IMG/VR virus record: IMGVR_UViG_3300027896_000014 | Location: 81,244 to 145,243 of that record | Reading direction: 5' to 3' (one strand) | Length of the DNA: 64,000 nucleotides | Source of the DNA: a virus | Part shown: positions 42,720 to 51,211 of the stretch, piece after piece | Layout: each line of letters begins with the position of its first letter | How positions within the stretch are numbered: the stretch's first letter is position 1 | Position numbers and translations under genes: made by a program | Notes under the pieces: model-generated | The model's database searches: none | The model's input: only the letters and a program-made list of their open reading frames with translations | Told to the model about the DNA's origin: nothing

Positions 42720-42739
42720 AGTTGCAGTTGATTGCAACT
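42720..42739. promoter_or_regulatory. Inverted repeat AGTTGCA-N6-TGCAACT, copy A
   Basis: Perfect 7-bp arms, 20 bp overall, about 77 bases upstream of the membrane-protein start. Two similar copies lie at 51186 and 56964; the similarity includes the central bases. Confidence 0.65.
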
Positions 42740-42774
42740 CCACGAGATCTCCGACTGCATTATTTAAAGGAGAA

Positions 42775-42802
42775 GGCAGGGATTTTTAGCCCTGCCCTTT
42801 TT
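42775..42802 (+). terminator. Plus-facing intrinsic terminator
   Basis: GGCAGGG pairs with CCCTGCC around a nine-base loop, with TTTTT following on the plus strand. No plus gene lies upstream, so it would stop antisense transcription or is a relic of an inserted unit. Confidence 0.6.
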
Positions 42803-42925
42803 GTTAATGGTCTTGCTGAACAAATCAGTGTGGACGATTAAGCACCCCCTTAAACGTCCATTACAAGTTAGAAAAAAAATAATTAGAATTGACCTCTTCC
42901 CCTCTGATTGCTTTTGCCCCATTTG

Positions 42926-43369
42926 TTACAAACCCAAAGCCGTAACATATGGCAATATCTTAGCCATTACAGCAGGGAAGAACGTTTGCATGATCTGAGA
43001 CACCCCACTCTTTACCATGCTACCCCAAATCCATCCCCACAGAATAACTGTTTGTCCCATGTCTTGATCTGTAAGCTCCTCGCAAGTAGGAATCCCATTC
43101 ACATCCTTTTTGATACATTTAGCCGCAATGGTGTCAAGAGTTTTAATGTCCGTATCACAGTCACACGGCAGAAGACCCTTAAACTTAACCAGTACGACCG
43201 AAAGAGCACTTGAATTAAGTGGCCATGTAGAGGCAATCTCTCTGGCCGCAATGCGGGTCGTGGCAGCATTTTGCTGATCCATTTGTGCGACATCAATGAC
43301 GGTTTTCTGCCATGCCGCACAGCCCACCAAAAGAAACAGAGCGAGTAAAGAAATCAGGAATAGTTTCAT
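42926..43369 (-). CDS. Lipoprotein (147 aa)
   Basis: ATG at 43369 (MKLFLISLLALFLLVGCAA): signal peptide with lipobox LVGC. The mature part has an alpha-helical stretch, a cysteine pair and a C-terminal hydrophobic region. In the lysis-like block it could be an outer-membrane spanin subunit, or a host-surface factor. Confidence 0.6.
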   Translation of the reverse strand: MKLFLISLLALFLLVGCAAWQKTVIDVAQMDQQNAATTRIAAREIASTWPLNSSALSVVLVKFKGLLPCDCDTDIKTLDTIAAKCIKKDVNGIPTCEELTDQDMGQTVILWGWIWGSMVKSGVSQIMQTFFPAVMAKILPYVTALGL

Positions 43370-43373
43370 ATTT

Positions 43374-44078
43374 TCACCTCCTTTCAAATGGAATGATGTT
43401 CCCCTCCTCAATCAAAAATCCCTTCAATGGAGATTCATAACCTGCACCGGAATTGTGATTATTTCCAACGTCTTTGAAAGCGTGGGTGTGTCCGTAGAGA
43501 AAATCCCATCCTGGATTTGCGTCTGCAAGTTCCTGTCGCATCTGTTTAACTGCCAGATGTCTATTTGGATTTGAAGGATGAGGAGAGGTTTCTGGGTCAA
43601 TTCCAAGTTTGTCGGCTGCCCTGACAGCGAATCTTCCTATCTTCCAACCCTCGCAATTTGGCCAATCGTAAAGCCAACCATGATCCAGAAATATCTTTTT
43701 ACCAAAACCCTCAAAGACGTAGGCAACCGGACGATCAATTTCTGGAAGATCAAGTCCATCCTTTTCATGGTTTCCAAGAACCCAACAAAGCTCTCCATAA
43801 GAACAGATTGCACTTACTAAATTGGGATGAGCCTTTTCTATGGCTATGGCATCAAAGCCTCTCCAAAGATCGTAGAACTCGCTTCCCAAGAGTGCATATC
43901 CTCTATCCCGATGATCTCTTAAAGTGTCAATAAGTAGTTTTTCATTACCGCTCGACTTGAGAGGGTCATGGTCGTCCCCAGCAGCAGCGTGAAGATCGGA
44001 GAGATTAAGGCATTTCGGAGGTAATGGGAGATGTGGAAGCGTTTTGATTAGATACTCAAACTTTTCTTGAAGGCTCAT
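43374..44078 (-). CDS. Metallophosphoesterase (234 aa)
   Basis: ATG at 44078 overlaps the previous stop. Motifs in order: NLSDLHAA (DxH), LLGSEFYDLWRG in place of the usual GDxxD, VLGNHEKDG (GNHE), LDHGWLYD, YGHTHAF (GHxH). Calcineurin-like fold; similar to LpxH-like enzymes in motif two. Substrate unknown, perhaps a nucleotide or cell-envelope phosphate ester. Confidence 0.75.
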   Translation of the reverse strand: MSLQEKFEYLIKTLPHLPLPPKCLNLSDLHAAAGDDHDPLKSSGNEKLLIDTLRDHRDRGYALLGSEFYDLWRGFDAIAIEKAHPNLVSAICSYGELCWVLGNHEKDGLDLPEIDRPVAYVFEGFGKKIFLDHGWLYDWPNCEGWKIGRFAVRAADKLGIDPETSPHPSNPNRHLAVKQMRQELADANPGWDFLYGHTHAFKDVGNNHNSGAGYESPLKGFLIEEGNIIPFERR

Positions 44079-44857
44079 GATGTCACCTCCTTTAAATATT
44101 GCTCCAACTTGGGGATATCAAGCGGAGAATTACTCCCAAGCCACTTATCCTTATTGTCTACAACAGCATAAATTTCGTCACAATATTTTTCCAAGAAATA
44201 CCAGCTCATCCACCACTTCATTCCCCATGTCACACATTGAACACCCTCTTTGAAGTAAGCACACAAATAAACGCAGTGTCCACCCCAAGTACCTGGAACG
44301 CCATCTGCCCCACCAATATCATACCAATGGCTCGCAGATTGTAATTGAGAGTAAGCTGAGAGGGGAAGCTGAAGACCGATATAAAGGCCGTTCAGGAGAT
44401 ACATTGCAGCCTTTACCATTTTCAGGTCTTGAACATTTATTGAACCATAGGCATCAATCGTATAGTTCTTTCTGGCCGCCGTCCATCCCTTTTGTCTCCA
44501 CTCATTCAAAGAATCGAGCATGACAAGACCATTATCCTGCCCGCCACTTTCCTTGAAGTATTCGGCCTCAACTTCTTTATCAGAAATCGGGATCACTTTT
44601 CCCTGTTCGTATCCCTCAAATCTCAAGGTCTGATGGGCTCTTCCTGCCATTACACAATCCCCATAAACATCATTCCCAAATATAGGCGTAGGAATTTTCA
44701 GAGACATCAAAGGTTTATTTGTGTCGATAAACCATTTATCGGGTATTGGAGGAAGTACCCTCATAATATCTCTCAACATCAGTGTTCTTGGATCTACCTT
44801 GGCTGGAGCTTTCCCAAGACAAAATTTTGGGTTAGTGTGAATACCTTTTGCCTTCAT
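44075..44857 (-). CDS. Papain-like cysteine peptidase (260 aa)
   Basis: ATG at 44857. Candidate catalytic cysteine in YGDCVMAG (C68) after an N-terminal propeptide-like region, and histidine in WGGHCVYL (H194), followed by WGMKWWMSW. This is the order of C1-type peptidases. No signal peptide. Perhaps a lysis or virion-maturation enzyme. Confidence 0.6.
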   Translation of the reverse strand: MKAKGIHTNPKFCLGKAPAKVDPRTLMLRDIMRVLPPIPDKWFIDTNKPLMSLKIPTPIFGNDVYGDCVMAGRAHQTLRFEGYEQGKVIPISDKEVEAEYFKESGGQDNGLVMLDSLNEWRQKGWTAARKNYTIDAYGSINVQDLKMVKAAMYLLNGLYIGLQLPLSAYSQLQSASHWYDIGGADGVPGTWGGHCVYLCAYFKEGVQCVTWGMKWWMSWYFLEKYCDEIYAVVDNKDKWLGSNSPLDIPKLEQYLKEVTS

Positions 44858-45870
44858 AATGCATCCTCCTTTCTCTCAAGGAAATACCTTTGGACATCTC
44901 TTCGTAACTGAGGACTTCTGTCGCTTAGGACATAAAGTCCCTGCCAATCCCTCTTTAAATCCGTATCAGGGTTAAACTGACACTTTACCAAAATGTTTTC
45001 TCTGGTTGAATAGTGTCTTTCAGCTTTTGACCCATGCCAGTGATGAAGGCAAACACCCTTTACAACCCCCACATTCCCGCAAATAGCTCTCTCCTGCCAT
45101 AAGCTTTGCTTTGCACGATTCTCCCATTCAAAGAGTCGAGCCGTGAAGCGGGGATGATATTTTCTTTGTAAATAATAATCGAGATGACCAATCAATGCAT
45201 AGGCCATATAACTGTCTCCGGCTCCAAGGATACAGTAGTCAATCAACCCCCCCAACTGATCCCAGGCTTCTCTTCGCATGGCCCACGCAAGACCTGGTGC
45301 TCCAGGATAGAAAGGCTTTCTCTCGATGCCTGGATACGGATAGGGATAAGGATAACCCGTTTTTATGGTATGGATTGTCTTCTCTGGATTTCCGTTCACC
45401 CACCAATCAATAAAGCTCCTAATCGTTCCTTTCAAATTGTAGTCCGAATCAAGATCATGCATTTGAGTCCACATCTGCACAACGGGCCAATGTTGGAGAG
45501 CATGAATCGTCTCATCTGCCCAGTCGGAACGGACGAAGTGAGTATCTGCATCCACCCAGGCCACATAGCTCCAGTCCTGCGGGAGCCTCTGGACTCCAAG
45601 ATTGATAGCATTCTCCTTATACCAAAGCTCATGATGCGTCCTCAGTTGCAGGTGTCGCGGATTGTCGGGTTGCGTGACAGCAAATTCTCTTTCTCCGAAT
45701 GCGATCTCTACCGTGTAGAGGATCGCACCTGTGTTCTCACAGGATAGGCAAAAATCTTCATATAATTTCCAACGAGATCTGTACCTGGGAGAGTTGAATA
45801 CGGTGGTGATAACGTAGAGAGGCTTGCTAATTTTATCTGGTCTTTGGAATAACGTATTGATATGTGCCAT
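44854..45870 (-). CDS. Glycosyltransferase-like protein (338 aa)
   Basis: ATG at 45870 directly follows the HNH stop. Residues 100-115 hold VAWVDADTHFV, a DxD-type nucleotide-sugar site, and LYVITTVFNSPRYRSRW is a typical GT-A beginning. Later PGAPGLAWAMRREAWDQLGGL resembles the acceptor region of family 2-like enzymes. Likely modifies virion or host glycans. Close to the lysis genes. Confidence 0.65.
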   Translation of the reverse strand: MAHINTLFQRPDKISKPLYVITTVFNSPRYRSRWKLYEDFCLSCENTGAILYTVEIAFGEREFAVTQPDNPRHLQLRTHHELWYKENAINLGVQRLPQDWSYVAWVDADTHFVRSDWADETIHALQHWPVVQMWTQMHDLDSDYNLKGTIRSFIDWWVNGNPEKTIHTIKTGYPYPYPYPGIERKPFYPGAPGLAWAMRREAWDQLGGLIDYCILGAGDSYMAYALIGHLDYYLQRKYHPRFTARLFEWENRAKQSLWQERAICGNVGVVKGVCLHHWHGSKAERHYSTRENILVKCQFNPDTDLKRDWQGLYVLSDRSPQLRRDVQRYFLERKEDAL

Positions 45871-45871
45871 T

Positions 45872-46450
45872 TTAACCCCCAAATTTATTCTTAATTCGAT
45901 TCTCATACTTCCATAAAGGCTGTAAATTGCTGTAATGAAAACAAGTTCTCTGTTGTTCTATCTCTTTCAAATTAAAGTGGTAGCATGGAATGACATGATC
46001 TATTTCCCATTCCCCGTAATTTCTCCAAGACATTCCAGTCTTAAACAATTCTTGAAAATGTTGTTTAAGAGCAAATACAGAACAGCCAACCAACTTAAAA
46101 GTTGATTCCGATTTTTGTGTTTTCTGCTGTTGCAACGCTCTCCAAAGCCTTCTTCGCAAATTGTTTTTAATTCTACTGTTTATTTCTTTTCTTTTTTCTC
46201 TCGCAGTTTTAGTATTCCAATACCTTCCTTTCTTCATAAGTTTGTTGGCTCGTTCCATCTCTTTGGCACGTTCTTCTTTTGTAAGTCTTAAACGTCTGTC
46301 TCGTGCCCATTTAGCTTTCCGTAATTTAACTACTTCATCTTTATTCTTTTTTAGAGTACAACATACGCAGTTTCGGCTGGATTTATAGCGTTTGCCGTTA
46401 CCGCACTTTGGGCATTGTTTTCCTATATAAAATAAATTTTGCTTTACCAT
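45872..46450 (-). CDS. HNH endonuclease with zinc knuckle (192 aa)
   Basis: ATG at 46450. N-terminal CPKCGNGKRYKSSRNCVCC zinc site, a long basic helix, then EWEIDHVIPCYHFN with the DH-type core and SNLQPLWKYENRIK at the end. The layout is of a free-standing homing nuclease inserted between lysis genes. Confidence 0.75.
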   Translation of the reverse strand: MVKQNLFYIGKQCPKCGNGKRYKSSRNCVCCTLKKNKDEVVKLRKAKWARDRRLRLTKEERAKEMERANKLMKKGRYWNTKTAREKRKEINSRIKNNLRRRLWRALQQQKTQKSESTFKLVGCSVFALKQHFQELFKTGMSWRNYGEWEIDHVIPCYHFNLKEIEQQRTCFHYSNLQPLWKYENRIKNKFGG

Positions 46451-46465
46451 ATAGGATTGATTCTA

Positions 46466-46783
46466 TCAGCCCTCAAAGCTATAAATATGCCAAGACTGTT
46501 CGGGCTTTCCTCCCATGGCCGTCCATTGGGTATGCCAGTAATCCCATCCCTTTACGGGATCACAACGGTTCCCACTTACATCCCAAAAGAAGATGTATGC
46601 AGCCAGACCCAACTGATAGGGGGATAGGGCACTAATACCATCATACGCAGTCAGACCCAACTCAAACAGGATTCTTACGGCCAGTCGTGACTGCCGGACG
46701 AAATCGAGTACAGGTCTTTCCCCTTCGGTGACCATTTGTTGAACTAATGCAGAAATCTTTGACGTAAATTCTACTCTATCCAT
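46466..46783 (-). CDS. Unknown phage protein (105 aa)
   Basis: ATG at 46783 after AAAGGAGGTAGAAAA. Helical (EFTSKISALVQQMVTEGERP, DGISALSPYQLGLAAYIFFWD), no motif known to me. Lies in the lysis-like block. Confidence 0.5.
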   Translation of the reverse strand: MDRVEFTSKISALVQQMVTEGERPVLDFVRQSRLAVRILFELGLTAYDGISALSPYQLGLAAYIFFWDVSGNRCDPVKGWDYWHTQWTAMGGKPEQSWHIYSFEG

Positions 46784-46797
46784 TTTTCTACCTCCTT

Positions 46798-47430
46798 TCA
46801 TTCGATAATCTTGCCAGATTTCAGCCCAGCTTGATATATATGCTCTGGGGCTGTGTTAGAAATATCTACTTCTGAACCAAGAAAGTCTCTATTAGCAGTT
46901 CTGTAACAATATCTTGCAAATTGAGAGCAAAACATACTGTTTCTACCGATGAAGGGATTGGGTTCCCATAGTCGATTAACAGCAATCTTGAGCCAAACTT
47001 CCGCTAAACCAAGAATAGGGAAACTTACCTGCTCATCAACCAATTGCAGAGCTGTGGCCAATACATTGTCCCTCTCCGCTTCTGACAAATTGAAGTCCAC
47101 GACACAGGCTTGATCGGTTTGATTATCACACCAATTTCCTATCCAGTTTTCCTGGACTCCATTTCTTATCTGGGCTGTAGAAGGGTAAATATCAAAACTA
47201 CTTTCAAAAATATGCAGACTTGGGACCATAGAGAAATCATTGGAATCAGGATTATGTCTATCTAACCTCAATCCCCCAAAAATAAGGGCATGACACCATC
47301 GCGAAGGTAGACCATCCAGAGTGAACGATTTCTGTGCCTCCCTAATGGCTCTACCCATCAGATCAGTTGTTCCTACCAAACCGATAGCTCCAGGTTTAAA
47401 ATTTGATGTAAAAAACTCAAGCACATTCAT
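46798..47430 (-). CDS. Permuted NlpC/P60-like amidase or peptidase (210 aa)
   Basis: ATG at 47430 overlaps the holin-like stop (ATGA). The pattern SRWCHALIFGG (histidine), then NSMFCSQFARYCYR (cysteine nucleophile) and NTAPEHIYQ at the end matches YiiX/C92-like permuted papain folds. Could cleave peptidoglycan cross-links or lipid-linked amides at lysis. Confidence 0.65.
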   Translation of the reverse strand: MNVLEFFTSNFKPGAIGLVGTTDLMGRAIREAQKSFTLDGLPSRWCHALIFGGLRLDRHNPDSNDFSMVPSLHIFESSFDIYPSTAQIRNGVQENWIGNWCDNQTDQACVVDFNLSEAERDNVLATALQLVDEQVSFPILGLAEVWLKIAVNRLWEPNPFIGRNSMFCSQFARYCYRTANRDFLGSEVDISNTAPEHIYQAGLKSGKIIE

Positions 47431-47597
47431 GGTTTCATTCCTACATTCTTAGATGATGCCCCTAAGTACCCAAGTAGCCCTCCCAAAATCGTGTTAACCA
47501 TTGGAGCGGCTTGCTCTTTTGACATGTAAATCCAGAACGCTGTGATCACTATGACGCCAGCTATTACCAAGGAATCCTTATCAAATATCTTATCCAC
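47427..47597 (-). CDS. Holin-like small membrane protein (56 aa)
   Basis: GTG start at 47597 behind AAAGGAGGCGAGACAC. One clear membrane helix (SLVIAGVIVITAFWIYM) and a second glycine-rich hydrophobic stretch (TILGGLLGYLGASS). Size, two segments and position ahead of the amidase-like gene fit a class II-type holin. Confidence 0.6.
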   Translation of the reverse strand: MDKIFDKDSLVIAGVIVITAFWIYMSKEQAAPMVNTILGGLLGYLGASSKNVGMKP

Positions 47598-47647
47598 GTG
47601 TCTCGCCTCCTTTCATTGCTCATTCGCTACGGGAGAAGCACTTCAGT

Positions 47648-47830
47648 TCAAAGCTTCGCCTTGGCATGGTTCCGGATTTTCGCATCCAGTCGAATCAGAT
47701 CCGGACTAATCTTTTCATACAGCGCGAACATTTGAGCAGTGTCTTCCTTATTGCCGACATGGTAAAGTTTCTTCCGCTCGATCCCAAGGAGTGAGATTAT
47801 TAAAATGATAAATCCCCTTTTCCTTGTCAT
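47648..47830 (-). CDS. Small membrane-anchored protein (60 aa)
   Basis: ATG at 47830 behind AAAGGAGACTTTTACG. Starts MTRKRGFIILIISLLGIERKK, a membrane anchor, followed by a helix. Could be an inner-membrane spanin-type or holin-associated protein. Confidence 0.5.
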   Translation of the reverse strand: MTRKRGFIILIISLLGIERKKLYHVGNKEDTAQMFALYEKISPDLIRLDAKIRNHAKAKL

Positions 47831-47879
47831 CGTAAAAGTCTCCTTTCAAAAAATTTATACCTCTTTAATTTCCTCATCA

Positions 47880-48308
47880 TTAGCTCTGGAAAACCTCAAT
47901 CCGACTTGGAACATTGAACACGTCGGCGTGAACCCAATCGACCTTGTCCTCGATCCGATTAATCAGGCTAAAAATCTCGTCATCCTTGTGGTCTATAATT
48001 ATCCCTCTCACCTCAACCGCAGACATCCCTTCTACATCAAAATCCATTGCGGCTCCTAAAGAATGGGCGGAGTAAGGGGAATAAATGTTTGTGTCTTTTG
48101 GATTAAGGATTCTTAATCCCCTTTCGGAGAACAGCCCTTTCTCGTGCCAGTTATTCACCGTGATCGGCTTATTAAAATAGTCCCTCATCTTGTCGAGTGA
48201 AATGAGAATGTCGGGGTGGAAAAACTGCCACGCGGCTTCTCCAAATTTAACAAAGGTAGGTTGATCTACGAGTTCAAAGATTCCAAAGTGATGACATTTG
48301 TAAAACAT
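47880..48308 (-). CDS. M15-type peptidase endolysin (142 aa)
   Basis: ATG at 48308. Zinc ligands and catalytic residues of the D-Ala-D-Ala peptidase family are visible: SAHSLGAAMDF (H82, D89) and DWVHADV (H127). PITVNNWHEKG precedes them as in family members. It cuts peptidoglycan peptides for host lysis. First gene after the promoter and terminator at 48.4 kb. Confidence 0.8.
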   Translation of the reverse strand: MFYKCHHFGIFELVDQPTFVKFGEAAWQFFHPDILISLDKMRDYFNKPITVNNWHEKGLFSERGLRILNPKDTNIYSPYSAHSLGAAMDFDVEGMSAVEVRGIIIDHKDDEIFSLINRIEDKVDWVHADVFNVPSRIEVFQS

Positions 48309-48329
48309 GGTGACCCGCTATGCCTCCCC

Positions 48330-48374
48330 AAAAAAAGAAAAGGCACACCCATGAATTGCAACTGAGTGCGCCTT
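48330..48374 (-). terminator. Intrinsic terminator in the leader of the lysis block
   Basis: Minus-strand stem AAGGCGCAC / GTGTGCCTT followed by TTCTTTTTTT. The loop includes AGTTGCAATTCA, the same as half of the inverted repeat at 56964. It lies 40-50 bases downstream of the promoter at 48424-48451. Confidence 0.8.
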
Positions 48375-48423
48375 ATCTACAAAAAAGTCTATTCGGTCTG
48401 AGCGTTTTTATCACTGCCCTAAA

Positions 48424-48451
48424 TCTATACGCAAATGCGTAATCTTGTCAA
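48424..48451 (-). promoter_or_regulatory. Promoter ahead of the lysis block
   Basis: Minus strand: TTGACA (48451-48446), 16-base spacer, TATAGA (48429-48424). Palindrome copy 9 occupies the spacer and the first two bases of the -10. Confidence 0.8.
48428..48441. promoter_or_regulatory. Palindrome copy 9, inside a promoter
   Basis: TACGCAAATGCGTA, perfect. A protein bound here would exclude RNA polymerase; the clearest operator in the set. Confidence 0.8.
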
Positions 48452-48503
48452 GAAAAATCTTTAGAACATGACCCTCCAAAACCTTCAATTAAAGCTTTCT
48501 CTA

Positions 48504-49205
48504 TCATTGAGGGACTCCTTCTAACCTTTCCAAATTCTTTTTTTGTCGGATCTCAATGCCCTCTTCTCCGAGTGCAGCAATTAACTTTTCGACTTTCCCC
48601 CATGGAGGCTCGACCAAACCATGTCCCTTGCTATCAGCTCCAATGGTGATGAAGTCTGGATTCATCGCCTTAATACATTCAAGAAAAACTTCCAGGTTAA
48701 ACTGCATAATCGGTTCGATGGTTACAAAGATTTTCATTCCAAGTTGACTCAGTTGTGCAATGGTGTCCCCCCTGGATGCAATAGAAGGAGCGTTCGTCTG
48801 AAATCCATTCGGGTATCCGTCTGTTTCTATAGTCGTTCCAAGATAAACAGTGCTTGAATTTCTTAACCAGGGGAGGAATTTTAAGAATCGCGCTGGATTT
48901 TTACTTTGAAAGACATGGGTATTCAGAGGAAACTGGAAGCATCTTCCTAAAACTCGCTCGATCCACTCATCCTCGACCCACGGTCCCCACATATCCCCCA
49001 TCGACCCAACGAAGATAATCCTATCCTTACCCAAATTTGTTGTCAGTTCTTTCTCGTCGAGATAACAGGGAACTTCCCATTTCTTAAATCTATCTATGCT
49101 CTTCACATAGCAGTAAGAACATTCAAATTGACAGCGTCCCTTGATTGGATTCCAAGTAAAATCGACCCACGGATACATATTACCCTTTGATTTGGTTAAC
49201 GCCAT
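48504..49205 (-). CDS. Radical SAM protein, DUF5131/Gp37-like (233 aa)
   Basis: ATG at 49205. Begins MYPWVDFTWNPIKGRCQFECSYCYV: cysteines C25, C29, C32 form the iron-sulphur cluster that cleaves S-adenosylmethionine. Further FVGSMGDMWGPWVEDEW and TTIETDGYP match the phage family annotated DUF5131 (Gp37/Gp68). The substrate is unknown; a role in DNA or nucleotide modification is often suspected. Confidence 0.8.
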   Translation of the reverse strand: MALTKSKGNMYPWVDFTWNPIKGRCQFECSYCYVKSIDRFKKWEVPCYLDEKELTTNLGKDRIIFVGSMGDMWGPWVEDEWIERVLGRCFQFPLNTHVFQSKNPARFLKFLPWLRNSSTVYLGTTIETDGYPNGFQTNAPSIASRGDTIAQLSQLGMKIFVTIEPIMQFNLEVFLECIKAMNPDFITIGADSKGHGLVEPPWGKVEKLIAALGEEGIEIRQKKNLERLEGVPQ

Positions 49206-49452
49206 AATACCTCCTTCTTTTTAACAGGACCTCAATATGATCTCTGGTTAAAGAATGATGGTCATTAGCTCCCAAGTATCCTTCCACGGTTTCCCGCAAC
49301 ATTTGCTCCCGAAAGCTTTTCTTCAGCATCTCTTCTACCAATCGTTGGTTGGATAGGCTGCGTTTATACTCTTCCCAATAGGCAAGAATCTCTTTACGGG
49401 AGAGCTTTTTGCCGATTTCGCGGGCTTCTTCTGTGTTCTTAGGTATGAGCAA
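49180..49452 (-). CDS. Unknown helical protein, TTG start (90 aa)
   Basis: TTG at 49452 with GGAG eight bases before. Fully helical and charged (EEAREIGKKLSRKEILAYWEEY, LVEEMLKKSFREQMLRE). Lies between the two radical SAM genes, overlapping one. Confidence 0.5.
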   Translation of the reverse strand: MLIPKNTEEAREIGKKLSRKEILAYWEEYKRSLSNQRLVEEMLKKSFREQMLRETVEGYLGANDHHSLTRDHIEVLLKRRRYYGVNQIKG

Positions 49453-49454
49453 AG

Positions 49455-50315
49455 CTAACTCTCCTTTACGCTTTTGCGTATTCTTAGATAAAATCGGCCT
49501 TCAAGGCCGGGAACCGAGGTCTGGGGTGCTTTTCGATAAGCCGCAGGCCTGCTCCATTTGCGATTTAGCTTTTTCCAATCCATCGGGTAAGATTCATTCC
49601 ACTCCGATCGATAAAGCTGAGAGAACGGCAAAAAACCAAGTTCATACACTCTTTCAAGTCTTCTCTCGGCCGCAGAGAGATTTTCCTTGTACCCAATCAT
49701 CACGTAGCAGCGCTTCTTGAGTATCGGAAAATCGGAGAGCAGTTCACTCGCTCTTTCGAGTTGGTGCAGTTGAGCATCGTGATCGCACGCAACCCATATT
49801 TCGGAGAGCCTTATCTTTTTTAACAAATCAACGTGCCACGCCTGAAGAAAACCGATATCGAGACCTCCCTTAAACTCGATCCCCTGCTTTTGTTTGCGGA
49901 GCATTTCAAAGACCTTCTCAATGTGCCCACGAGAGCACGCAAGAAGGTTATTGTCCTGAACGATATGACCCGGCACAATGTAAGACAATTCCCTGATCGT
50001 TCCTTCTCGCCCTGGCACAAAGCACCAGGGACAGGCACGGCGACAACCCCGACTCGTAATCGTTACGCCAAGCTTCAAAAATCGGCCGGCAACGAACTCG
50101 CCTCCCGGATCTCCCCAAGCCGGTCCGCCAATTCTCACGTCTGAATAGAACTGACTCCACGCTCTTCTCAGCCTTTCACCTTCGTGGATATCCCATGTTA
50201 ATGTGACAGAAATAAGAACCGGCCGTTCGGCCGGCCTAAATAGTGGCGGATCTCCGACAAAAACCAAATCATCATCGGGAGTCCATTTGGTTCGTCGAGG
50301 GAAAACTCTTATCAT
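49455..50315 (-). CDS. Radical SAM protein (286 aa)
   Basis: ATG at 50315. GCRRACPWCFV gives cysteines C91, C95, C98, the CxxxCxxC cluster site. Before it lies a Rossmann-like region (DDDLVFVGDPPLF, SVTLTWDIHEGERL), after it a partial TIM barrel (LLACSRGHIEKVFEML, EFKGGLDIGFLQAWHVDLL). Second such enzyme in this block. Its last codons contain palindrome copy 10. Confidence 0.8.
   Translation of the reverse strand: MIRVFPRRTKWTPDDDLVFVGDPPLFRPAERPVLISVTLTWDIHEGERLRRAWSQFYSDVRIGGPAWGDPGGEFVAGRFLKLGVTITSRGCRRACPWCFVPGREGTIRELSYIVPGHIVQDNNLLACSRGHIEKVFEMLRKQKQGIEFKGGLDIGFLQAWHVDLLKKIRLSEIWVACDHDAQLHQLERASELLSDFPILKKRCYVMIGYKENLSAAERRLERVYELGFLPFSQLYRSEWNESYPMDWKKLNRKWSRPAAYRKAPQTSVPGLEGRFYLRIRKSVKES
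49467..49480. promoter_or_regulatory. Palindrome copy 10
   Basis: TACGCTTTTGCGTA within the last codons of the radical SAM gene, just ahead of the TTG start at 49452. No promoter boxes are evident. Confidence 0.5.
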
Positions 50316-50325
50316 CTAAGAACCT

Positions 50326-51096
50326 CTATTTTCTGTAATTCCATCTTTTTTGCCACTCAGAATACATTCTCATTTGGTTATTAGCGAACTTGAAAATGAG
50401 GGCGACTACGGCCTCGGTATCCGGCTTGCTTTCCTCTCCATCCTCAAAGTCCCGAAGAGCCTTTCCAAAAAAGTTTCCCAGTTTTACGTTGAAATGAGTA
50501 AACATTTGGGAGAGATTCAGACGGATGCCTGCGTTTGTAGGACCTTCCTTGTGTGCTTTGATCCATGCTTTAATTTTTTCTTCTGGGATGTTGAGTGCCT
50601 TAGAGACAGCTGGAACTGTAGACCCCCTACTGATAAGATCCAAAACTTCATTTTTCTGTTTATTGATAATTTTCCAGCTTGCGGCTTGATAGCATGCGCG
50701 AATTAGACCTCCTAGAAGGATTTCTTTAAACTCTTCTAAGATTCTCTTCCTTGAATAGTTTTTGTTAATCAGCATCATCATCGTTCGAGTTATATCGTTT
50801 TTGGTTGGAGGAAGTGCACCGCCGACATTTGAACTAAGAGCTAGCTTGATGATCTCAATTGTGCTATCCTCATCAATAACTTGGGCCTCAATGGATTCAG
50901 CACCGCTATCCCTGTATGCCTCAACACGATGCCTGCCGTCGATAATCTCTAAATTTTTTGTAATTTTGATGGGGGGTAGCGGTACTCCTCCATCAATAAG
51001 ACTCCAAAGATACAACTCATGCTCATGGTTAATGATTGTTCTTATTCCAAACTTATCTTTCAACTCTGAGACTTTTACCAAAATGATCTTACCCAT
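50326..51096 (-). CDS. ParB-like nuclease-domain protein with DGRHR (256 aa)
   Basis: ATG at 51096 behind AAAGGAGAAAAGGTA. Residues 50-57 read EIIDGRHR, the ParB/Sulfiredoxin-type motif, followed by RVEAYRDSGAESIEAQVID. Residues 100-190 include an HTH (STVPAVSKALNIPEEKIKAWI). Paired with a PAPS-reductase-like protein, as in the IbrA/IbrB systems. CTP or DNA-linked activity is possible. Confidence 0.75.
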   Translation of the reverse strand: MGKIILVKVSELKDKFGIRTIINHEHELYLWSLIDGGVPLPPIKITKNLEIIDGRHRVEAYRDSGAESIEAQVIDEDSTIEIIKLALSSNVGGALPPTKNDITRTMMMLINKNYSRKRILEEFKEILLGGLIRACYQAASWKIINKQKNEVLDLISRGSTVPAVSKALNIPEEKIKAWIKAHKEGPTNAGIRLNLSQMFTHFNVKLGNFFGKALRDFEDGEESKPDTEAVVALIFKFANNQMRMYSEWQKRWNYRK

Positions 51097-51185
51097 TACC
51101 TTTTCTCCTTTCGTTTAATTTAGCGTATCGTATATTTTAAGCCCTACCACAAAATTATATCTCACCTCCCTTTTTCTCTGATAAG

Positions 51186-51206
51186 AGTTGCAACTCAATT
51201 GCAAGT
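51186..51206. promoter_or_regulatory. Inverted repeat AGTTGCA-N7-TGCAAGT, copy B
   Basis: 21 bp, upstream of the ParB-like gene. On the minus strand a TATAAT lies about 32 bases further on, so the repeat could act from -35 to -60 as an activator or repressor site. Confidence 0.6.
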
Positions 51207-51211
51207 CCCCC

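Noticed and set aside
42769-42922. 50-codon ORF between lipoprotein and membrane-protein genes
   Set aside because: No ribosome site, and it runs through a terminator; amino-acid pattern is not convincing.
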